Below are positions 36,602-43,393 of a DNA stretch of 64,000 nucleotides, piece after piece. The notes under the pieces are model-generated. The model saw only the letters and a program-made list of their open reading frames with translations. It was not told the DNA's origin and made no database searches. Both the position numbers and the translations under genes were made by a program. Numbering within the stretch: position 1 is the stretch's first letter; each line of letters begins with the position of its first letter. Origin of the DNA: Thaumasiovibrio occultus (GTDB lineage Bacteria; Pseudomonadota; Gammaproteobacteria; Enterobacterales; Vibrionaceae); assembly GCA_019703815.1 (NCBI GenBank), contig AP023053.1, forward strand, positions 916,995-980,994, read 5' to 3'.

Positions 36602-37516
36602 ATGCAACCGACACGTTTTGGCAACGTGATGGCGGCGACCTCGTTCCTAATTTGGGGCCTGTTGCCGCTGTACTACCAATATCTTCCTTCTCCAAACATG
36701 GAAGAATTGCTCGCGCTACGTATTATTGGCTCTGTTCCTTTTGGTCTGCTGGTGTTGTGGGCTATGGAGCGCAAGATGCCGAACTTCACTGAAATTCTTG
36801 CCGACAAACGCTCGCTGTTTTTTAGCGGTGTTGCGGGGATCTTGATGTGCGTATCGTGGTACGCCTTTACTTGGGCGATCACCAACGGCCAAGTGCTCGA
36901 AGCCAGCCTCGGGTTCTTCATCACGCCGATCATGGTAGTCGCGTTAGGGGTATTTATTCTGAAAGATAAGCTCACCCACGGCCAAACGGCGGCGGTGGTG
37001 CTGGCGATTATCGGGATCGGTTACCAAATTTACCACTACGGCGAAGTGCCTTACGTGGCGCTCACCATGGCGATATTTTTCACCTTTTACGGTTTATGCA
37101 AAAAGCAGGTGGCGTTTAGTCCGCTAACCACACTGTGGCTGGAAAGCCTGATCCTAACCCCGGTCGCGTTGGCGTTTATGTTTTATAAATCAGCGACAAC
37201 CGGCAGTGTGGCGTTCAGCGCTGACCCTATCACCCTGCTGCTATACCTTGGTGCAGCGCCGGTCACCTTAGCGCCATTGGTGTTCTACTCCATTGCAGTA
37301 AAACACACCACCTTGTCGATGGTTGGCCTGATGCAATACATCGAGCCAAGCCTGCAATTTTTGCTGGCCGTACTGTTGTTTGCTGAACCGTTTGACGAAA
37401 TCAAAGCGGTTGGTTTCGGCTTTATTTGGCTTGGATTGGCGATCACCACCGCAGAAGCCTTGGCGAAACGCGGCCCCAAACAACAAGGCCCGAAAGCCCC
37501 ATTGCCGGGTGCATAA
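36602..37516 (+). CDS. rarD: RarD-type EamA-family permease
   Basis: A 304-residue ten-helix transporter. The N-terminal NVMAATSFLIWGLLPLYYQYL and the block SWYAFTWAITNGQVLEASLG are diagnostic for RarD (chloramphenicol-sensitivity protein) within the DMT superfamily. Its physiological substrate is not settled. Single gene with terminator. Confidence 0.93.
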   Translation: MQPTRFGNVMAATSFLIWGLLPLYYQYLPSPNMEELLALRIIGSVPFGLLVLWAMERKMPNFTEILADKRSLFFSGVAGILMCVSWYAFTWAITNGQVLEASLGFFITPIMVVALGVFILKDKLTHGQTAAVVLAIIGIGYQIYHYGEVPYVALTMAIFFTFYGLCKKQVAFSPLTTLWLESLILTPVALAFMFYKSATTGSVAFSADPITLLLYLGAAPVTLAPLVFYSIAVKHTTLSMVGLMQYIEPSLQFLLAVLLFAEPFDEIKAVGFGFIWLGLAITTAEALAKRGPKQQGPKAPLPGA

Positions 37517-37564
37517 TTGCCACCTAATATTCACTCAGCATTAAGTTGCGTTGCGTGAAAACAC

Positions 37565-37592
37565 AAAAAGCCCTGACAATTCAGGGCTTTTT
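37565..37592 (+). terminator. Bidirectional terminator after rarD
   Basis: AAAAAGCCCTGA pairs perfectly with TCAGGGCTTTTT around a 4-base loop between two convergent genes. Confidence 0.92.
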
Positions 37593-37631
37593 AGCATCTG
37601 CGATTTAGTTACAAAGGCTGTTTTCCAAAAA

Positions 37632-38498
37632 TCAGCTTTGGGTGTTTTTCACCGATGCTTTAGTTTCTGATGCTGTAACCTCTGAGGCTTTAATCACTGA
37701 GGCAGGGGCTTCTGGATCAGCAATTTCTGAGGCGGTGGCTTCTAAAGCAGTAGTTTCTGAAGCTGAGGTTTGTGCAGAAGCTGGCGCTTCTGGCGGTGTG
37801 ATCTCTCTTACTGATGGCTCTGGCGCTTCAGGCGCAGCAATCGTAGCGTCAGAAACTACATCAGCTTGATCAAGGCGTTTTACGCTGTAAATCGCACCCA
37901 CATCGTACATCGCCACTAGCTGATCGCGACTAATATCTAAACTGCCTGCACCAAATTTTGGCGCTCTTATGATACCGTCTTGTTTCATCGCCGCACGCAC
38001 TGCAGAGCGTTTCTCAAACACCTGCTGTCCGAGCGATACGGTTAACCCTTTTTCATCCAACTGCGCCACTTTCACTAAGCCATACTGAAATTCATCGGCG
38101 GGATAAGATTCAATGATCTCCGCATAATCGACGAAGTAAATATCACCGATTACTGGTGCATTCAAAAACTCAAGATGCTCTCGACTTTCTAAGCGATTGG
38201 TCACATCGACATAGCAAAACAGCACGGCCAACAATACGCCACAATAGTGCAAAGGGATAAAGAAGAAGGTGTGAGGCGCTTTAAATAGCCCCAATGTAAC
38301 GCGCTGCTGCGTTGCCTCATCAACCACCGAGTTTACCCGACGGCCAATAAAATAGAGCAATGCGCCGGTGATAACCGCAAATGCACTCAGCAAGGTTTGC
38401 GGCTTTAGGCCAAAGTGAAACTCAGCCCACACCATCGCACCGAACGTAAAGATCGACAGTAAAACCACCAAAATGCCGTAGCCACGCCAAATAATCAT
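37632..38498 (-). CDS. Membrane protein with repetitive Ala/Glu/Ser-rich C-terminus
   Basis: A 288-residue protein. Three hydrophobic segments lie at about 5-26, 33-52 and 75-95; residues 100-205 form a soluble domain (IESYPADEFQYGLVKVAQLD, DISRDQLVAMYDVG). The last 75 residues are low complexity with recurring PEAP, SETTALEATASEI and ASEVTASET units. The family is not recognised. Upstream, about 300 bases separate it from an IS110 remnant and the cassette scar. Confidence 0.75.
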   Translation of the reverse strand: MIIWRGYGILVVLLSIFTFGAMVWAEFHFGLKPQTLLSAFAVITGALLYFIGRRVNSVVDEATQQRVTLGLFKAPHTFFFIPLHYCGVLLAVLFCYVDVTNRLESREHLEFLNAPVIGDIYFVDYAEIIESYPADEFQYGLVKVAQLDEKGLTVSLGQQVFEKRSAVRAAMKQDGIIRAPKFGAGSLDISRDQLVAMYDVGAIYSVKRLDQADVVSDATIAAPEAPEPSVREITPPEAPASAQTSASETTALEATASEIADPEAPASVIKASEVTASETKASVKNTQS

Positions 38499-38800
38499 AG
38501 TTATAAATCCCTGAAAGATAATCCAATCGCATTTGATAACGCGCGCAAGAAACGCGCAAACATGCGTAATGTTGGCTATCTAATCAAAATGGCGCGGCGA
38601 GATAAACGACAAAATGAACCAACGCAGGGTTCTGCGAGTAAGAGCGCTAAATAACGAAAAAACAAGAAAATTATCGTTGATTTGACACACGGTGAGATAG
38701 GTGGAGTTTGCTGATTGCTCTAACTCACTTTTGGACATATCCGAGTTTGAGCGTCAGCACCATCAGGATAATGTCGGATAAAAATGTCTATGAGTTAACG
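38499..38800. other. Intergenic region, nothing recognised
   Basis: About 300 bases between the membrane protein start and the IS110 remnant. It holds the probable promoter of the former; no gene or clear repeat is visible. Confidence 0.4.
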
Positions 38801-38883
38801 CCTAAATTCCATGTACGGGATGGCGTCATGTGAGATGAAAACATCACCCAAAATAAGTGATTGACGCCATAGCCGTTTGTTAG
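38801..38883 (+). mobile_element. Remnant of the IS110-family element 3' end
   Basis: About 83 bases match the 3' end of the intact element (5932-6014): from CCTAAATTCCATG through GGGATGGCGTCATG, the ATGAAAACATC segment, and GTGATTGACGCCATAG to CGTTTGTTAG. A one-base deletion and several substitutions break the C-terminal transposase codons. The rest of the element is absent. It lies at the edge of the cassette scar, and its minus strand reads as an attC-like palindrome (see findings). Confidence 0.85.
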
Positions 38884-39052
38884 GTGATAGTTATAACACC
38901 TACGATACTATAAAAACAAAGTTTGAAACGACCGTTTTCGTTTGATAGACATTAAGCTAGAAGACAGCGAGGCAAGCATTGCCTCATGCACGAAATTACC
39001 CATGCTTATACGTTTGACACCTAGAGTTTTCAGTTCTGGAAAACTAGGTAGT

Positions 39053-39349
39053 TCAGGAATACACATTACATTTATTTGTATTAGTTAATTGAACCATTTC
39101 CTTGTGCTGCTCTACTGAGTTGTTCAACTCCTTCGCTTGATGTCTTAGTGCTTCAGAACTTTGCTTCAACTCTTTAGTCTACATAACAAACCCAAGAATC
39201 ATCCCAAAAAACTTATTGGACCGAATACGCCGGCACAAAAGTCACCAACTTCATTCAGGGCTAAATTATCGAAACCAGCCCTCTTTTATTTAAGTAACCA
39301 CCATAAAAAACCACGTAAACAATAGTAACAACAATACCTAAGTTTTCAT
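39053..39349 (-). pseudogene. Decayed integron-cassette gene for a small membrane protein with coiled coil
   Basis: An ATG at 39349 with AGGAG (39358-39354) opens a frame that stops at codon 4. Other frames continue the protein: LGIVVTIVYVVFYGGYLNK, then LNEVGDF and AGVFGPISF, then after an in-frame TAG TKELKQSSEALRHQAKELNN and SVEQHKEMVQLT. At least three frameshifts and one nonsense codon are needed. The order membrane helix then Gln/Glu-rich coiled coil matches a type of hypothetical protein I recall from Vibrio cassettes. It starts 13 bases after the attC-like site at 39362-39438. Confidence 0.75.
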
Positions 39350-39361
39350 ATTACTCCTGAT

Positions 39362-39438
39362 TGCTAACGCTTTGCAAAGCGACAATAAAATAACTGGCTA
39401 AAATTAGGGAGGCACGAGAAAAAAGCAACTTGTTAAGT
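39362..39438 (-). repeat. attC-like recombination site (site C)
   Basis: On the minus strand the site begins ACTTAAC (R'' consensus RYYYAAC, full match) and ends GTTAGCA (R' consensus GTTRRRY, two mismatches), with inner TTGC/GCAA arms beside the ends; length 77. It immediately follows the stop codon of the decayed gene at 39442-40138 and precedes the next cassette start, the expected cassette order. Confidence 0.6.
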
Positions 39439-39441
39439 TTT

Positions 39442-40138
39442 TTATTCTTCATTTTCAGAAGTCAATAATGCAGGACTTGATGCATCACTAGGGTAACTCT
39501 TCTGCTCTTGATTGGGTTCTCCACGTGATTTTTGTTATCTCTTTAATTCTATCTACTAAAGGTTTAGCGTCTTTACCAAACTTTCCTAATACAACTCCTG
39601 CATCACCAACTAACCCCCAAAAATGATCCAAGTCTGACATTTTCTTATGTAGTTCACTTTGCAGGCTTTCTAGCCTTTTAAGTAATCTACGCTTATGTTT
39701 CTCATCAAAATATGCTGAGGATGAAATAATCTCTTTAATTCATTCAGTAACACTTGAATCCTAGATAAATCTCCATCTGTAAACTCATAGAAAAAGGGTT
39801 ACCAAACTTGGTCGCAAACTGTTTTCTGAATTTATTTAACTCACCAGACTCTCTATTTTCACGAACATAATCACTTAGTGATTTAATTGTAGAGATAGCA
39901 AAACTACCTATTCTGTCTATTTATACTTTAGTATCACCTGCAGAAATATCAGGCAAATTAACATCAAGTTCGAAGCCGTTAATGAATGCTTCGGCAACTG
40001 CAAAAACTCTAAATGAAAATTAAGATCGTTGTTATTATTTCCACTTCGTTTATTATGATAGAAATAACAAATCTGATATAATGCAATTTTAGAATCAGAA
40101 CTTAAACCCTCAAAATATTCTTCACTGAAAATCGACAC
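39442..40138 (-). pseudogene. Decayed integron-cassette gene, unknown function
   Basis: A GTG at 40138 with AAGGAGAG follows attC site B by 15 bases. The frame (SIFSEEYFEGLSSDSKIALY) breaks after about 47 codons. Successive frames continue with RVFAVAEAFINGFELDVNL, IDRIGSFAISTIKSLSDYVR, FYEFTDGDLSRIQVLLNEL, then RRLLKRLESLQSELHKKMSD and VVLGKFGKDAKPLVDRIKEI, and a tail PSDASSPALLTSENEE ending at TAA 39444-39442. Four frameshifts and one nonsense codon are needed. The intact protein would be about 225 residues, helical, without membrane segments. Family not recognised. Confidence 0.78.
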
Positions 40139-40153
40139 TCTCTCTCCTTAAAA

Positions 40154-40251
40154 ACTTAACGCCTCAAACACCGGCTTGGTGAAGTTGGCGACTTTTTTGG
40201 AACAAAAAAGGTGACAGCTTTGCCAAGTCCGCGTGTTTTGACTTGTTAGGC
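40154..40251 (-). repeat. attC recombination site (site B)
   Basis: On the minus strand it starts GCCTAAC (RYYYAAC) and ends GTTAAGT (GTTRRRY), both full consensus matches, length 98. The interior is an imperfect palindrome: ACTTGGC and GTCACCTTTTTTG face AAAAAAGTCGCC and CACCAAG. The TAA stop of the cassette gene lies inside GCCTAAC, typical of cassettes. Confidence 0.85.
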
Positions 40252-40632
40252 TTTTTGTAGCACATACTTTGCCTTTTCTTTGCCACCGATGGTTAATGTA
40301 AAAATTAGAGACTCAGCTTCAAACAAAAAACCTATTGATAGGTGTTCGTCACTTTCTCTTAAACATATCTCTTGTACATTGCTCGTTTCTTCTAATGCGT
40401 AGGGCCAAGTAAACGTAATAATATTGGGAAGCCCCATGCTTGCGTGAAGCTCTAAGTTTTCACCAGCTACACCTATGACTCCATATATTTGACTACGACT
40501 AGGACTGCCTTTAGTAAGCAGAACAAAATCATATCCATTTTTTCTTAGCTCTAGTTCAAACTTACCATCTACCGTTCTATAGGTGCCAACCTTTACGCTC
40601 AAAAACTCTAATATGGGATATCTCGTAATCAT
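40246..40632 (-). CDS. Integron-cassette protein of unknown function
   Basis: An intact 128-residue gene. It starts 8 bases after the R' end of site A (GTTAGGC at 40646-40640) and its stop codon lies inside the R'' box of site B, so it fills one cassette exactly. The protein is soluble and mostly beta (VGTYRTVDGKFELELRKNGY, LELHASMGLPNIITFTWPYA, FLFEAESLIFTLTIGGKEKA). No family recognised. No Shine-Dalgarno is obvious, common in cassettes. Its AT-rich codons differ from the surrounding chromosome. Confidence 0.85.
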   Translation of the reverse strand: MITRYPILEFLSVKVGTYRTVDGKFELELRKNGYDFVLLTKGSPSRSQIYGVIGVAGENLELHASMGLPNIITFTWPYALEETSNVQEICLRESDEHLSIGFLFEAESLIFTLTIGGKEKAKYVLQKA

Positions 40633-40639
40633 TTTATGA

Positions 40640-40707
40640 GCCTAACAGCTTATTAGTGTGCATGCGCGTTTACCACATTAGACCAGTAAAAACGCGCATC
40701 GTTAACT
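40640..40707 (-). repeat. attC-like recombination site (site A)
   Basis: On the minus strand R' is GTTAGGC (full GTTRRRY match) and the opposite end is AGTTAAC (one mismatch to RYYYAAC); length 68. The inner arms ATGCGCGTTTTTAC and GTAAACGCGCAT pair with a two-base bulge. No complete cassette gene is seen further upstream. Confidence 0.65.
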
Positions 40708-41177
40708 AGTTGTATTACAACAAAGTTACCACCTTAACCTCAAATATCTCCCCAGAAAAGTGCGCATGCGCGTTTTCAAACCTACAATCTCAAACCGCAG
40801 TAACGTAACTGTCTCTTATGTAGTAAAAAATGTGAGAATGCTCGGATATAAACGCGCATAAAAATCCCGTACTCTTCCTTAATATCAGCTTACCGCAAAT
40901 ATGACTGTATAAATAAACAGAACTAAAGGAATGGTGATCATGAGCCTGAAAAAACCCTTTTCAAAAGGGTTAGAGAAGAAATGTGCCGGCACGTTTTCCA
41001 GCCCGATCATCTAACCCATACTTCTTATAATTAGATGATTTTAAATAAAAGTATTCATATTGAAATGTCAAAAAGCGCACGAGATTGAGATGAGTATTTG
41101 TAGGGGAAAAAGTCGGTGTTTGACTGCGTCACAGACAACGAGTTAACTCATTTCGGGGCAAATACGAGTCACTACAA
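40708..41177. other. Gene-free AT-rich region with palindromic motifs
   Basis: About 470 bases without a supported gene. It contains further copies of an ATGCGCG word (40765-40774 inside GCGCATGCGCGTTTT, and 40851-40860 as AAACGCGCAT), a hairpin AACCCTTTTCAAAAGGGTT (40953-40971), and the palindrome GAGTTAACTC (41140-41149). It looks like decayed cassette or accessory DNA. Confidence 0.5.
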
Positions 41178-41537
41178 CTACCCTTTCACCGCTTGCTTTA
41201 TAAACGAGCTAACGTCTATCGTGGTAATATCATCAACAGTACGAATCTTTAGATGTCGGCGGTGTTTACCGCCACCTTCCAGCGCGGCAGTAGGGTCTGA
41301 AAATCCTGCGCCATGACTAAATTCGACCGACACATGCTGCTTGTAAGAAAATAGGCCACCAATCAGATCGCCTGCTTGTAGAAAAACCAAGCCGCCGTAT
41401 TTTATCTCCTGTTGCAACGACGGATCTTGCGCCATAAAAAGAGCGCTAGCTGCCTTGATGATCTCGGCATGTTCGGGGTTTGTCGATTGAATATCGCAGA
41501 GAAATTAGTCGATTTTTGCAAATATTGGCTGGTTCAT
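41178..41537 (-). pseudogene. DUF1801-type protein with one early nonsense codon
   Basis: The frame from ATG 41537 reads MNQPIFAKID, then TAA (41507-41505), then continues uninterrupted as FLCDIQSTNPEHAEIIKAAS and onward for 108 residues to the normal end. The body (QQEIKYGGLVFLQAGDLIGG, SYKQHVSVEFSHGAGF) fits DUF1801 small alpha/beta proteins. CAA to TAA would explain the stop. Reinitiation at ATG 41435 would give an N-terminally truncated 85-residue product. A read error is also possible. Confidence 0.75.
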
Positions 41538-41608
41538 AATCGTCCTTGAATGTGGCTGTTGGCATTAGTCACTTATCTTCGCTTTTGTCTCCGCTCTTAT
41601 CTCGGCTT

Positions 41609-42388
41609 TTATCTCGCTTTTATGTCCTCTATAGCGCGGCATTTAGGAAATGCAGAGCAACCCCAGAATTGTTTGCCTTTATTCTCACCACGTTTTGATT
41701 CACGCACAACCATTTCAGAGCCGCAACGTGAACACGGCTTAACCTTTTCTTTCGCCGCTACCACCGCTTTCACATGCTGGCGGTGTTTTATATCTCTGAT
41801 AACGCCTTTTCTTAATTTGACCTCATTGATCCTTTCAATCAGTGACTGATATTCAGCGTCGGAAAAGACAATTTGATCGAACTGCTTAATGTATCGTAAG
41901 CCACCGCGCGCGTAGGTGACGTTTTCCGGCATTGTGGTTTTGAACGTGCTATCGCCAATAAAAATCACGACGGAATGCAGATAGGCGATATCAATGCTAA
42001 GTAATGACTCAAGCGTTTTTACATGCTTGTAGTTTTGATGCAGTGGGTTTTGAAATTTTGAAGAATGGCGATATATCTTTTGGGTCCATTGCTTTTGACT
42101 TTTTGAACCAAAAATCCACCCTTTCATATTCTTAGTTTCGACCACAAAAATGCCAAACTTAGACACAAGAACGTGATCAACTTGGGTGGTGCCATCGTCT
42201 GTCGGCAAGGTGACATCTTTTATTAGTCGGTAATCGGATTCTGGTAACCGAGAGAGCAAACAGTTCACCAAAAACTCACCACATACCCCTTTAAACCAGC
42301 GGCTTTTAAAAAGAGTAACAATGAGCAGTAACGGTACCAGATACCACACTTGTAGCAATCCACCGATGATTAGCGTCCCGATGTCCAT
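41609..42388 (-). CDS. NERD-domain nuclease-related protein with topoisomerase-type zinc finger
   Basis: A 259-residue protein. An N-terminal membrane helix (about 5-28) precedes the NERD domain (35-150), whose PD-(D/E)xK-type core is visible as TQVDHVLVSKFGIFVVETKN (D, then E-x-K). The C-terminal 45 residues are a zf-C4 topoisomerase finger: CSRCGSEMVVRES then FWGCSAFPKCRAIED. NERD proteins probably process DNA or RNA near the membrane. It is adjacent to the accessory scar. Confidence 0.9.
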   Translation of the reverse strand: MDIGTLIIGGLLQVWYLVPLLLIVTLFKSRWFKGVCGEFLVNCLLSRLPESDYRLIKDVTLPTDDGTTQVDHVLVSKFGIFVVETKNMKGWIFGSKSQKQWTQKIYRHSSKFQNPLHQNYKHVKTLESLLSIDIAYLHSVVIFIGDSTFKTTMPENVTYARGGLRYIKQFDQIVFSDAEYQSLIERINEVKLRKGVIRDIKHRQHVKAVVAAKEKVKPCSRCGSEMVVRESKRGENKGKQFWGCSAFPKCRAIEDIKAR

Positions 42389-42566
42389 GTCATGTCCTTA
42401 TTGCTGTTCACTGGTTTATTTCACAGTAAATTAGCCGCTGTACTATGGCGGTTGCCATATAAATAGCGAAAATTCGAGCGAAGCAGCGTTGCCATGAACA
42501 AGGCTCCCTAAATCCAACATGAAAGATAGAAATAGAACCACCAACCTTGGTTGATTATTGGATGCA

Positions 42567-42588
42567 AAAAAAGCAGCCATCTGGCTGC
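42567..42588 (-). terminator. Intrinsic terminator after trmY
   Basis: On the minus strand GCAGCCA and TGGCTGC pair closely (2-base gap) and are followed by seven T residues, 32 bases below the trmY stop codon. Confidence 0.8.
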
Positions 42589-42619
42589 CTTCGTCAATTT
42601 GGGGATTGCTTTAGTGCGA

Positions 42620-43216
42620 TTATTCGCGAATATCGAGTTCGCTGTGGATCAATACCACGCACTGCGAAGCAAATAGCATCTTTGGACCCAAGCTAATTTT
42701 CTCTGCGCCCAAACGCTTCAAGCTATTAAAACTCTTTTTCGGCATTGGGATGTGATCGGTAAGCAAGAAACATGGGTTGTCGGCAATTTCAATATCGCGG
42801 ATTGAATCGCCTTTTTTGTCCATCATGTACAGCTGGTGAGTTTCAGCAAGCTCCGCCACCAAACGCTCAAAGCTAACGGTACGTACGGTTACGCCAGCTT
42901 CAACTTGGCGCGTTTGCTCTTTACCCATGCCCACAGAAACGTCCAAGGCGCGCGCGACTTTTTTTAGCAGCGCTTGTTCATGGAAACCACCGATGTCGGT
43001 CATTTCTTTCGCTGTCATGGTGATGGTACGAGAAAAATCTTGCGTGCTTTCTAGCACAAGGTGAACCACCACATCATCACGGTGTGATTGTGCCACAAAC
43101 ATGGCATTCATTAGGGTGTGAGCCAAGATCTCGCTGTGTGCCTCTTGCCCAACACCTGCCAACATTTGCTGGCTGTTTGTAGAAGCTGCTCTGGCACGTA
43201 ATACAAATGCTCGCAT
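42620..43216 (-). CDS. trmY: TrmY-like SPOUT methyltransferase (DUF358)
   Basis: A 198-residue SPOUT-class protein matching tRNA pseudouridine-54 N1-methyltransferase TrmY: MRAFVLRARAASTNSQQML, AHTLMNAMFVAQSHRDDVVVH, and the C-terminal knot FLLTDHIPMPKK and KISLGPKMLFASQCVVLIH. TrmY acts on pseudouridine-54 in archaeal tRNA; Vibrio and some relatives carry homologues although bacterial tRNA normally has T54, so the bacterial substrate is uncertain. Single gene with terminator. Confidence 0.88.
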   Translation of the reverse strand: MRAFVLRARAASTNSQQMLAGVGQEAHSEILAHTLMNAMFVAQSHRDDVVVHLVLESTQDFSRTITMTAKEMTDIGGFHEQALLKKVARALDVSVGMGKEQTRQVEAGVTVRTVSFERLVAELAETHQLYMMDKKGDSIRDIEIADNPCFLLTDHIPMPKKSFNSLKRLGAEKISLGPKMLFASQCVVLIHSELDIRE

Positions 43217-43393
43217 TGCCTTTCCTGTTTCGCCTATCGCGCTACCTATAGCGCCTTCATTGGGGCGACATTATCAGCCTTTTTTGCTGCGGTGCAAGTT
43301 TTGAATAGTCACTGATTCCAGCCGACATTGAAAGAAAACGATGCGCTGTGATTTATGAGTCTTTCTGCCAAAACCGGTTATTGGGCGCATCGG

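Noticed and set aside
41100-41177. Possible fourth attC site downstream of the DUF1801 pseudogene
   Set aside because: GAGTTAACTC is palindromic, but no RYYYAAC/GTTRRRY pair flanks the gene end, so it is not called a cassette.
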